Source: Archegozetes longisetosus
Taxonomy: Eukaryota > Arthropoda > Arachnida > Sarcoptiformes > Trhypochthoniidae
Reading direction: 5' to 3'
NCBI GenBank assembly: GCA_018873245.2
Contig: JAEMBT020000019.1
Span: 62,001 to 126,000, forward strand
DNA: 64,000 nucleotides
Positions 1 through 10,370 of this stretch are shown piece by piece. Below the pieces are notes generated by a model. It worked only from the letters and a program-made list of their open reading frames with translations, had not been told where the DNA came from and did not search any database. The position numbers and the translations under genes were made by a program. Numbering within the stretch: position 1 is the stretch's first letter; each line of letters opens with the position of its first letter.

Positions 1-608
1 ATTTGCGTATAATATAGTATAATTTGCGTATAATTAGTTGTGAGACATCTCTGGTATTTACGGCGAGCTGTATGTAACTGTCTCTTAAGAGCGGCTAATT
101 CTGGTGACCACCACTTATTACCCGTATGTCTAAAGTTATGTCTGATTTTTGGGATATTTCTATTGCATATATTGATCATAATATCTGTCATGTGATGAAC
201 ACAATTATTTAACTCACTTGCATTTGTAATTGAATTAATTTTTGATTCAATTTGTGGTAAAATTATGTTATAATTATCTGCTATTGAGGTCCAGTCAGCT
301 CTTAGTGTTCTGTAGATAACTGTAGATTTGTATAAAATCTTTTTAGTTTTTAAACTTAATTTAAAGTTAATGTAATTATGGTCTGAAAGGGAAGGGATGA
401 CTAAAACACACCAATCGTTTACTAGACTATTCAATTGAGGGCTGACTAGTGTCACACCTATTGATGAGTTAGCGCCAGTATTCGAGATAAAAGTTGGCAT
501 GAATTGATTGTTATTTAATAGAATTAAATTGTTAGAAGAGATTAAGTCACACAATTTTCCCCTCTTTTGTCATTGTTGTTGTCAAACCATTGATTTGAGT
601 GGGCATTA
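1..608 (-). mobile_element. R1-clade LINE, ORF2 endonuclease (distal part), left of retroelement A
   Basis: The minus strand reads as the second half of an apurinic-type (EEP) endonuclease domain of a non-LTR retrotransposon ORF2. Visible motifs are GDINAHS directly at the insertion point, a GANSSIGVTLV stretch, and the catalytic SDHN near 390. Linker sequence toward the RT follows (a KWWSPEL motif near 110); the RT itself lies beyond the window edge. It continues the ORF2 that begins at 15274. Removing copy A and one ATAT duplicate restores the frame exactly at C-G-D-I-N-A-H. A small frame break may lie near 560. This endonuclease nicks target DNA for target-primed reverse transcription. R1/TRAS-like clade is inferred from ORF1 and EN features. 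Confidence 0.8.
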
Positions 609-612
609 ATAT

Positions 613-1108
613 TGTAAAGTCTGGATCTTTAATAGGAGCGTGTACGAAATCAAATTTTAAAATATAAGCACTTTATTTAACATAACCACAATAATAAAAT
701 TACATAAGATTTCACAGGATTTTAACACTGGAAGAAAGAGCGAAAAATTTAAGAAAAACACGACATTTTATAGGAACAATAGGCGGGTTAAATTAGAAAA
801 TGTTTTACAATGATAGGCTAAACCTTTTAAGGTTAATAGCGCATTTAGCTAAGATTGGAGGATTGTTTAACTAGGACATACTTAGGTAGGTTTTAAGAGT
901 TGAAATATGCTTACTATCGGCTGTCTTCATAACTTATGCAGTTGAGACAAGCATGTGAAGATTTCTTTTGTACAAACAAAAGATAATCTTTAGATCAGTA
1001 ATAAAAGTTGACATATACGGTGAGTTATGAAAATTAGTTTTAAAGATATAGGTTATTACAAATGTATTTTGGTATAGGTCTAATTTAGGAGACTAAGACG
1101 TTATTACA
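613..1108 (-). repeat. 3' LTR of retroelement A
   Basis: 496-bp direct repeat of 14348-14843; I see no difference between the pair. On the element strand it starts TGTAATAACG and ends GACTTTACA. It holds TATAAAA followed by an AATAAA signal near its end. Compared with copy B's LTR, the first ~300 bp (element sense) differ at about 13% of sites, while the last ~190 bp differ at only a few positions plus short indels. Confidence 0.93.
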
Positions 1109-1122
1109 ATACCCCCACCTTA
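1109..1122 (-). promoter_or_regulatory. Polypurine tract of retroelement A
   Basis: On the element strand a purine-rich run (AAGGTGGGGGTAT) directly abuts the 3' LTR. This is where plus-strand DNA synthesis primes in LTR retroelements. Copy B has AAGGTGGGGATAT at the same place. Confidence 0.75.
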
Positions 1123-1542
1123 GATTACACGACTCTGTGTAACGCGTAATTGGTTTACATTAAATAATTAGATTTAACAATACAAGCAACAAAAAAAACA
1201 ATTTAAAATTATAATAGCATTTAGTTTATAGTATTTGGACATTATTTGTGAAAACAAAAGAAAATTATATATAAAATAAAATTTTTTTTATAGATATTTA
1301 AGATTATAAGTTTGGCATATAAAGAGGTAGTTAGTAAAATATTTTTTTTTTTTTTTTTAATGAATACATTAGTTATTATATATATATCTTTTCTTAATAA
1401 TTATGTGATTATTCATATTTTATATGTATATTTTAAAATATTAATACTGGATTATTTATGCCACGTATAAACTTTGCCCAATTAAAAAACAAGGTAAAAA
1501 ATATAATATAAAATGAATAGTGTAAAAATCAAACTTGAGGTA

Positions 1543-1959
1543 TTAGCGATGATATCCATAGTATGCCTGTGAGGTAAGGCTTGAGGTATTATAGCACCCA
1601 TTTGTGCTATTTAAAGGGTGAATAGAAGTCTGAACACCATTTTGAACTGTTGTTGATGAGGTAGAAGCTTGTTGTCTATTGAAGATAATGTTTAAAATAG
1701 CGGAACGAATATCCCTAATCATAGTGCTGCTAGTAGTAAGATGGATGACAATATCCGTGTTTGATCGACCCAATTGTCCCGTTAGTTCTTCATCCGGATT
1801 CTGCATATTTAACAGTTCGTTTATGAATAAAAGTTGGGTCCTAATGTTGTCGGCGATTCCTCGAAGTTCATCCAACTCGGTATAGCTTGTTCGGTTCCTA
1901 TATGGTGTAAATGTTCTTGAAACTTCATTATGCCTATGTCTTCGAATTCTATCTGACAT
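1543..1959 (-). CDS. Small sense accessory ORF of retroelement A (138 aa, unknown function)
   Basis: ATG at 1959, stop at 1543, 138 codons, in element sense between the tandem repeats and the 3' LTR. The N-terminus is basic (MSDRIRRHRH). A predicted helical centre follows (roughly residues 28-55 and 70-92, rich in I, L, N, R), then a Ser/Thr/Tyr-rich tail ending YYGYHR. Copy B encodes a protein of the same length with about 87% identity, and differences concentrate at the N-terminal third and tail. Same length, no frame break and conserved ends argue for a real protein, unlike the frame-broken gag-pol-env of these copies. I recognise no family; it is not an obvious Gag, Env or Rev-like protein. 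Upstream it faces the repeat array and diverges from the antisense chromodomain gene. Confidence 0.75.
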   Translation of the reverse strand: MSDRIRRHRHNEVSRTFTPYRNRTSYTELDELRGIADNIRTQLLFINELLNMQNPDEELTGQLGRSNTDIVIHLTTSSTMIRDIRSAILNIIFNRQQASTSSTTVQNGVQTSIHPLNSTNGCYNTSSLTSQAYYGYHR

Positions 1960-2083
1960 ATCGACTATAAGAATTTTAATAATAATGTCGTTAGACAAAT
2001 AGTAAAATATAGTTTAGTTTCCTATAGTTTAAATAATACGTGTTTAGCATGAAGTAACTGTGTTTTGTTCAAATTGTGAATAA

Positions 2084-2845
2084 TAGATGTCGCTATGGTG
2101 GATTTTGATGCTTATTAATAAATAAATTAAAATTTTTAATACTTTAATAGAGCCGCCCTCGATCAAATTTTGTAGAAAATATTTGAGTTTATGCTTTACT
2201 TATTAAGCGCAGAGTGATCTCTGGCTCTTAAACGGTTCAGAAGATATTCGATATTGAAAATTATTTATAATAGGAAATATCGTTAAAAAAAGTAAGTAGA
2301 AAGTTAGCGATGCTTATAGTTTGTTTACATTAAGTTCAGCACAAGTTCCAGTGGAATAGTTCATAATAGGAGGGATAGATGTCACTATGGTGGATTTTGA
2401 TGCTTATTAATAAATAAATTAAAATTTTTAATACTTTAATAGAGCCGCCCTCGATCAAATTTTTGTAGAAAATATTTGAGTTTATGCTTTACTTATTAAG
2501 CGCAGAGCGATCTCTGGCTCTTAAACGGTTTAGAAGATATTCGATATTGAAAATGTTTTATAATAGGACATAGCGTTAAAAAAAAGTAGAAAGTTAGCGA
2601 TGCTTATAGTTTGTTTACATTAAGTTCAGCACAAGTTCCAGTGGAATAGTTCATAATAGGAGGGATAGATGTCGCTATGGTGGATTTTGATGCTTATTAA
2701 TAAATAAATTAAAATTTTTAATACTTTAATAGAGCCGCCCTCGATCAAATTTTTGTAGAAAATATTTGAGTTTATGCTTTACTTATTAAGCGCAGAGCGA
2801 TCTCTGGCTCTTAAGCGGTTCAGAAGATATTCGATATTGAAAATT
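2084..2845. repeat. Tandem array in retroelement A (about 2.6 copies of ~290 bp)
   Basis: Units begin at about 2084, 2375 and 2665 with TAGATGTCGCTATGGTGGAT or a one-base variant; the third is partial. Units are nearly identical. The array separates two divergently oriented genes, the small sense ORF (leftward) and the chromodomain gene (rightward), so a promoter or enhancer role is plausible. Copy B carries a diverged homologous array at the same place. 1123-1542 and 1960-2083 are AT-rich and noncoding. 2846-3290 is also AT-rich noncoding, with TATATTTAAATA about 60 bp before the chromodomain ATG. Confidence 0.85.
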
Positions 2846-3290
2846 AAAATTTATTTTAGTCGTCATTTGTGTCAGACACTTTCCCTCAACTGGTCAGCGT
2901 AGGCAAAAGGTTCAACAGAAGGTTAAGGTTTGGTCAATATCTTTTGTTTTTTTTCTAAATATGCTAAGTATATTGATATAACTTTTTAATTAGTAACTTT
3001 AATTTACTATTACTTTTATTAGTGATTACCCGTTTTATGTTACTTTTAAAAGTTTTTTTTTTTTTAAATATAGTTATACGTAAGCTTGTTAGCAATGCGC
3101 ATGATTATATACGCAACCATTCAAAAGTACAGTTAATTCCCATTATACTTACATTTAATAGAAAATTTAATTATGATTATTTTCAAAAAATTTTTTTTTT
3201 TTTATTTTTCCGAATTATTTACGTATTGTATATTTAAATAAATGTTGTTTTGTAATTCATAATAGGATTAAAATAAAGTTGATAGAAACA

Positions 3291-4718
3291 ATGGGTCCAA
3301 TTCAAGCGACGATTGAAATATCAACTACAAATAACGGTGAGTTCATCTTGTGGTAGAAGCTAAGTTTATGATTTAGTAAAGTATAATTAATATAATAAAG
3401 TAAAATTTTTATCTTTTAATAATGTAGATTCTAGTGAACATACAGAAGAGACTGAGAATAACTTGTTTAGTACAATAGATAATACTTCCCAAGTAGAAGA
3501 ACAGATCACTACACTCCTTGTTAAAGAAACATACCCTAAAGCAGATAACGGCGCAAAATACGTAAGTCACGAAGACTTTCAAAACTTATGCATTAATGCA
3601 TTTTGCATGTAGATTGAGAGAAACAAACAAGTTTTCGAGGAAAATCAGCGTCAACCCAGAGACCAATACGAGTACTTTGTTGAAGCGATTTTGGGTGAAA
3701 GGAAAAGAAAAGGTGTCACAAAGTACAAAATCCGCTGGTGTGGCTTTGGCTCTGAATGGGATACGTGGGAGCCTCGGAAAAACTTGAGTAATGCTTTAAT
3801 TCAAGCTTACGAAAATAAGAAGAAGGGTGAAAAGACATATAGGATCACCGGCGCACCGGAGTCGGCTCGTTTATGTACTTTGGTTTCATCTAAATCCATT
3901 TTTCATCTGAATGGCCCATTTAATCAAGTCTTGGATTCTCAGCTTAGTTATTATGAGAACAACAAGTGGTTTATACCAGGGTTTGGATTTGAAAGGTTTA
4001 CTATTATATTTTCCTTAGTAAAAAAAAATTTTTTTTTTTTTTTAACCCTAACCGGACTTTATTTCGCAGAGATGGTCTAGCAGGTTTACTTGCTTGTGAG
4101 GTGGAAATGCGTTTCTGGGCTCAACTATGCATGGAATGGCAAAAATTAAATTCTACGGTTGAAATTTGCCCACTTTTAATGGGTGAAAATTGGACATCAC
4201 CAAAAGAGGAGCGAGAAACACGTGAAAAGATGCGCAAATACAGCAAGTATGGTTTCGGAAATCGGACAGCTGTGAGAAAGAAGTTCTCGAGCCTTTACAG
4301 ACCGGTAAACCAGTCCTAGGTTTGGTGTTTGCTCCGAAGTTGAGACATGGCAGTTGGGACTTTCTACATGTTCTGTCGGTTTTAGTTATGGGAAAAGAAG
4401 CAACTAAAAGGAAGGGTAAGTGGATCGATTGAATTATTCAGCGCATTAAAAAACCCGATTATTATTATTACTATTTATTTTTTTAGTCTTCCTATACAAC
4501 CCTTTGGTTCGAGAAGAAGCAGAGGTGAATGGATTAATAAACAGGCGTGTTCAACATTTAAGATGTGATCTTTATTCCTCTTCTCCTATACAACTTGGAT
4601 TTGGGGTCAAGTTGACACAACCGACTGTTATCTTTGGTCTCTTCGATTTATTGCTAACGTTGGTGATAATTATGATTTTCTTAATGAGATTGAATGGTCG
4701 GACTACAAACCATATTAA
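3291..4718 (+). CDS. Antisense five-exon chromodomain gene in retroelement A (about 380 aa, with two frame breaks)
   Basis: Exons by GT-AG sites: 3291-3336, 3428-3561, 3613-3995, 4070-4415, 4487-4718, opposite in strand to the retroelement. Exon lengths 46, 134, 383, 346 and 232 match copy B's 46, 134, 383, 347 (without its transposon) and 233; introns are 91, 51, 74 and 71 bp here but 68, 55, 62 and 70 in B. Exon 3 encodes a chromodomain at about residues 78-125: YEYFVEAILGERKRKG, KIRWCGF, WDTWEPRKNL. It keeps the aromatic cage Y, W and F that reads methylated lysine in HP1-type domains. Two 1-bp deletions break the frame here, in exon 4 (near 4295) and exon 5 (near 4598); the second makes a false membrane-like tail. 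The C-terminal ~250 residues are unfamiliar, with conserved LACEVEMRFW, ICP-LMGENWTS and EIEWSDY-PY. AATAAA follows at 4803. Convergent with env. Confidence 0.85.
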
Positions 4719-4951
4719 ATCTACTACGTTGGTGATTGTTTTGAACATTATTTTTTTTAGTAACTTTTTTTTATGTAATAAGGATACATACTTGATAATC
4801 AAAATAAATTGAATTATAAAATGGAATATACTTATTTTCAAAAACTTTTTTTTTTGATTTTTTTTCCTTTTTTTTGAACTACATCGTTTATTAACCATAA
4901 ACCTCTAGTAAGTGATGTAGTTGTGGTAATTCGTTTGATTCGAATTTAAAG
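4719..4951. other. Convergent 3' UTR between chromodomain gene and env, copy A
   Basis: No gene. It contains a polyadenylation signal for the plus-strand gene (AATAAA at 4803) and T-rich runs. On the element strand, TTAATAAACGATGTAG lies about 70 bp after the env stop and may serve sense transcripts. Confidence 0.5.
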
Positions 4952-6919
4952 CTATAGGGGAAATGGAGGTAAGGGGAAACCCATCTCCGCCGATGAATCA
5001 TTGGCTTTTCTATCGTAAAACACCTTATAACTCTGGTGCATTTTTCTGCGCAACTTCACAAGTTTTAGTACTCCGTTGCATATCAGAAGTATAATAATAA
5101 TAGTAGTTATAACTCCGAAAGAAATAACATATTTCTTTAACCATATAGGTTCAGAATTTTTATGCAGCGTTAAGATAATTGTGTTTGATTGAAAGTCTGC
5201 AATGCACAAATGTGGTTTGAACATTTCTAACGACAGGTTCGAAGGAAATTTTATTTGGAAATGCGAGTTTTCGAATAGTCTTGAATCTAATTTATTTTGA
5301 GACCATTTTCTTCCAATAGTGTTTACTATGTCTTTTAATACAGCAAATGACGAAACTATTGTAGTTGCTAGGTAATTGTCTAGCTCATTGTTTGGATTGT
5401 TTGGACTATACGATCGCTTTTGTCTGTTAAACTCTGCATAATATAGTCGTTTATGTATTGCTAGAATCTCGTTGTCTATTTTACAAAACGTGCTAACAGG
5501 TTTTATAAAAGAGAGTTCAAACTGATTTTGACACCATATAATTTGTGTCGGAATGGTTTTGTTATTCAGGAGTAATTCATTGCATGGCGACTGGAATTTT
5601 ATGAAGATCACCATATATTTATAATCAAAAGCGTTAGCTGGTGTCAATGATAAAGTGATTATCGTTGTTAAAAATAAAACTCGCTTGGTTTTCCGAAGAG
5701 GAGTTGGGGTTGTTGTCTGCGATATATTTGATTTATTATCAGCTTCTTCGTCGGATTCCTCATCAGAAACTAATGATTGAGTTTCAGTTACAATATTAGA
5801 GTTACGAGCACGTCGTTTAAGTTCAATGGCTTGCACGTTAGCTATATCAGCTGAATTAGAACGCTTTCTTTTAAAATAAACAGTTAATCCTATTAAAAGG
5901 ACGATAATGATTATGATATAAAAGACGAAAGTACTTGATTGATTGTTTATCTCAATGGAAGGTTTACGGTTATAAAACTGGATTTTACTTATTTCTGCAT
6001 TATTTTGTTTTGCAATTTCCGTTAGATTTAGTTCGTGTAAAGACGGCATAAGATGGAAATTGATTCTTTGACCCCAAGCTGGCATCATACTTAAAGTATT
6101 TTGCACATTTACAAGAGAGGACTCGTAAGTTATTGAATTAATGCTAAACGGAACACTAGTGGGTACAGCAAAAGCAAAATCAGGACATTCCAAAGTTCGA
6201 TTATAGATCTTTATTTTAAGTGTGCTGCAGTAAATATAATTCAGTTTATCGGATACTTTCACTTGCATTATTTCTTCATCTACTACAATCTTAGGATCTT
6301 CACAAGTAGTTACTTTCCAGAACTTTTTGGAAATTGTGTCAGGAAGGTTTCGTTGACAAGTCGCTGAGCTCGGCATTAGTATCAAGTTTCGTGAAGATTG
6401 TGTAATCTGATGCAATGCGGTTACACAGTCTCGAGCAGCGTCATAAATTACCATTTTTGGTCCGACATATTCGACAGAACAAAGTTTACCATTATTTTGA
6501 GTGTATAAGACAAATGGATCAGCTTCCATTGTATTTGTTCCTTTCCTTTTAGTGTAAGCTTCAAACTCCATTGAAACAAGAGAACGGCTTTCATCTATTG
6601 TGCATGACTTGGCTCTGGCTAAGTTTAACGGACAATCACAAGGAAGGGTTATATTAAATATTTCAAATAATTTTTCATCCACTATTCCATTTTTCCATTT
6701 TCGTGAAATATCTTTTAACCTATCCTTCGTTAACATGAACTTTGATGCCAAATTTGCAACTATATGCATTGCCTTCGGCAAATTTTCTTGCAAAGTCCTG
6801 AAAGAAGCTGTAAGATCTTGTACTGCTACTCCTATTTCACTTATTTCATTTTGTAATGTTTGAAGTATCTTTTGGATTTTCATCTGATTTCGCTTGAAAT
6901 ATTCTGCCTCCATCAACAT
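4952..6919 (-). pseudogene. env: Envelope polyprotein, copy A: module 1 (most) plus module 2
   Basis: Open frame of 655 codons, but the first Met is internal. The envelope really begins within the 7075-8667 frame, and a 1-bp deletion near 7113 separates the two. In order: a coiled-coil heptad region just after the fusion peptide (fusion peptide near 6975-7060, outside this frame segment), Cys-rich ectodomain with N-glycosylation sites, first membrane span (YIIIIIVLLIGLTVY, near 5880-5935), a basic/acidic cytoplasmic part, a second signal-like segment (LFLTTIITLSLTPANA, near 5630-5690), a shorter ectodomain with an RQKR furin-type site (near 5420), and a final membrane span near 5060-5115. Class-I-type fusion envelope by architecture, mediating membrane fusion in infectious errantiviruses. 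Module 2 appears to be a truncated duplicate of module 1. Confidence 0.8.
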
Positions 6920-7074
6920 CTCTTCTTGCTTTCTCTTAATTGTTTCTAGCTCTTCAGCCGTACGGGAACTTTGAACTAGTGATGCAGTAGAGACGCCTAT
7001 GGTAGTGATTGAAGTGACAACTACTACTGCTAATAAAAATGCGGCGAAAATAAAACGTTTCTCCCTGTGAACAA

Positions 7075-8667
7075 CTAAATCCTGTTTACTGGAGATGAGT
7101 GTACTATTGCAGAAACTTTTACGGGTCTTATAAAATCTTCAATATAAGCATTATTGCACCAATTTAATAACTCAGTTTGATTACTGATTTCAAATATGGG
7201 ATTTCTAAATACAACACACGGTGAGTCATAATGAATTTTCATAATTACTCGGTTTATTCCAGCAATGACAGGTTTGTCAGATTTACGCCACAAAACTGGC
7301 GATATTTTAGTCAAGGCAGACTCTACAAAACAGGAACACAGTAAAATCATCATTAAGAACAGTATACTTGTTGCTGCAAAACCAAATCTATCGACTGGTC
7401 GTCTTATACGTTCTGATCTTCTTAGAGGTCTGTCGGTTATATCAGTATTTATGTCCTGTAATCGTGGTAATATAATTAGAGGATCTCGATCTATGCTTAA
7501 CCATTGATCGTCAATTTCTGTTGCATCTGAATAATTATCAGATAAGTCTAGGATTTGACTTTCTTCTTCAGTTTCACTATTTTCGATTTGGTCCTTCTCT
7601 ATTAAGCTGTTTTCCACAGGCGTTGTTCTTATTGTACTCGATGTTTCATTTAAATTTAAATCTTCATCCATATCTATCCCTTCAGGGTATAGTTCATCAT
7701 CATCCGACCCCATTTCAAATGATGTGAATCCAGTTGGGTTAAAAAGTTCTTTTCTGTCATAAAATGGTTTCATCCTTGAAACATGTACGTTCATTGTTTC
7801 ATATTTATCTCTTATTGATTCGACTGAATAAGTGACCGGACCTATTTGGTCAAGAATTTTATACGGTCCATAGAATTGATGTAAAAGCTTTTCTGATTTA
7901 CCCTTATATCTACGAGGGTTAAAAACTAGAACCAATTGTCCAATTTTGAAGGTTACTTCTCTTCGTCGTTTATTGTAATGCTTTGTATTTCGCACTTGAG
8001 AGTCCGTTATATATTTACGGGCTAATTCACGCGCATTTTTGATATATTTGTCTCTGAGTGCAACATACTGATCAACATCAGAAACACCCAAAGACGGTCT
8101 TCCCATTGTTATCTCTGCTGGAAATATAGGTTCTCTCGCGTAAGTTAGAACGAAAGGAGAGTAATGTGTACTTTGTTGAACGCTTGTGTTATAAGCGAAA
8201 GTTACATGCAGTAAAAACTTATCCCAATCAGATTGTTTGTCTGCTACATAATGAGAAATCATTTCTGCTAACGTTTTATTCAAGCGTTCCACAAGCCCAT
8301 TTGCTTGTGGGTGATAACTGGAAGTGCGAATGTGAGCGATTTCATGATTTTCATAAATTTGTTTACACAAATTGCTCGAAAATACTTTTCCTTGATCTGT
8401 AACAATACTATAGGGTGCTCCATGCTTGAAAATGATTTGCTCATCGATAAACTTTGCGACTTGCCATTTATCAGCTTTTGGCACAGCCTTAGTTTCAGCA
8501 AATTTCGTCATATATTCAGTTGCTACTATTATGTTATTATTTCCGTTGTCTGAGACTGGAAATGGTCCTAAAATGTCAATTCCCCATTTTTCAAATGGTC
8601 CTCCCACTTTACTGGGACCAATAAACCTGCTTTTGAAGGTTCGGTGCTTTCTTTGTTTGACAATCAA
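7075..8667 (-). pseudogene. pol: Integrase catalytic core and C-terminal domain running into env, copy A
   Basis: The frame encodes the integrase core with Asp (WGIDILGPF), Asp (VTDQGKVF) and Glu (ANGLVERLN). The last two are separated by 35 residues, the DD35E spacing. Then come a GPY/F module (FYGPYKILDQI) and an acidic linker. Without any stop the frame enters a basic stretch (RRSERIRRPVDRF), a hydrophobic signal-like segment (ATSILFLMMILLCSCF) and the first envelope ectodomain, where a 1-bp loss near 7113 ends it. There is no fused chromodomain after integrase, unlike chromoviruses. The frame start overlaps the end of the RT-RNase H frame in a different phase; the same overlap occurs in copy B. 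Confidence 0.88.
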
Positions 8668-10370
8668 CGCATGATTTTACATAGTATTCAATATCTTGAT
8701 CCATATTTGGCCAGAAAAATCGTTCTTTAATTTTTGCCTTTGTTTTATTGATACCCAAGTGTGCTGACATGTAATCATCATGAAATGAATAGAGAAGCTC
8801 GTGCAAGAGTGACTCAGGTATACAAATTAACAGTTTACTTCGCAACCGACTAATAGGATCGACAAAGAAAAGTATATTATCTTTTAATACATACTCCGGT
8901 TCATAACAACTCGATTCATCTGATTCAAGTGATTTTATAATGGTACCGAAGAATTTATCCTCTCTTTGCAGTTTAGACATATTTATCATATTAAAACGTG
9001 AAACATAAGAAGACACGTCTTGCTCGTCTTCTGATTGCGATATACTAGCCATGGCATATCTTTCAGTATTTTCAATTATATTTTCAGGAGGATCCACAGG
9101 ACACCTACTTAGAGCATCAGCGTCCTTCATTAACCGACCGCTGCGGTATACAACATCAAAGTCGTATTTTTGAAGATGTAAAGCCCATCGTATTAAACGA
9201 GGAGAGAGCGTTGACTTTTCTGTTAACCATTTTAGGCTTAAATGATCAGTTACTACTGTGAATTTCAACCCATGTATGTAAGGTGCAAATTTATCAGTAG
9301 CATATACAATAGCAAGACATTCTCGCTCAGAGGTGCAATAGTTGCGTTCTGCTTCACTTAGCAAACGACTTGCATTTGCTACTAGTTTCCAACCTAGTTC
9401 TTCAAGTTGAACCAGTTCAGCACCTATTCCTATAAAGCTAGCATCACAACGTACCTCTAAAGGTTTCTTACTATCGAAATGTGTTAAAACCGGTTCACTA
9501 CTTAGAAGAGTTTTCAATTGTGTAAAAGCTTGCATTTGTTCTGGTCCCCATTGAAACCTCATATGCTTCTTTGTAAGTCGAGTCAATGGTTCAGCGACCT
9601 CAGAAAAATATGGTATAAACTTTCGATAATAAGATGCTCGACCAATAAATCCTCGTACTTGAGTTAAAGTTTTTGGTATAGGAAAATTTGTTATTCCCTT
9701 TATTTTATCAGGATCTGTTCGAATTCCGGTTGAGTCTACAACATGTCCCAAAAACTTAACTGATTCCATGGCCAAAGAGCATTTATTTGGTTTGATTGTA
9801 AATCCAGCAGATTTAAGTCTTTGTAATACTTCGCGGATGTGTTTAAGATGACTTGAAAAGTCTTTGCTGAATACCAGTATATCATCTAAGTAAACTAAGA
9901 CTGATGAATATTTCAAATTACTTAGAGTTATATCCATAGCTCGTGCAAAACAGGCCGGAGCAGTCTTCAATCCGAAATTCATTTTTGTATATTCAAATAA
10001 CCCGTCTTGAGTTATAAATGCAGTCTTCTCACAATCCTTTTTATCTATCTCTATTTGATGGTAACCACAATTAAGATCGAATGATGAAAAATATTTTGCT
10101 CCTTGTAAACTGCTTAATGCAACGCTTATTGAAGGAAGAGGGTATACATCACTCTTAGTTATACTATTTAACTTCCGATTATCGACGCACATGCGTTTTG
10201 TTCCGTCCTTTTTATCAACTAGAACTACTGGGGAACTCCAAGGGGACTTAGACCGTACTATTATGCCCATATCGAGAAGTTCTTGAACTTGTCGGTTTAT
10301 TTCCTCTCGAAGAGGTGCAGCATATATGTATGGATTTAGATGTATTGGTGGGTGGTCTTCAGTATCAATT
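8609..10370 (-). CDS. pol: Reverse transcriptase, RNase H and integrase zinc domain, copy A
   Basis: RT with WSSPVVLV (near 10225), the YLDD catalytic box (near 9885), and LGHVV. RNase H begins near 9455 (VRCDASF) and ends near 9095 (DADALSRCPV). The HHCC zinc-binding domain of integrase follows (H-X5-H, CVDC near 8665). The frame is open upstream to 11761 and stops at 8609 after YWSQ, six residues past the point where the integrase-core frame takes over. Residues are nearly identical to copy B. The protein copies the RNA genome into DNA in the particle. All catalytic Asp residues visible in RT are present. Confidence 0.9.

Noticed and set aside
4504-4812. Membrane-like C-terminus after the antisense gene's last exon in copy A
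   Set aside because: Copy B shows a different frame ending EIEWSDYNPY; A's hydrophobic stretch results from a 1-bp deletion near 4598.
7075-8667. Chromodomain fused to integrase (chromovirus)
   Set aside because: After the GPY/F module there is only an acidic linker and then envelope; the chromodomain is a separate antisense gene.
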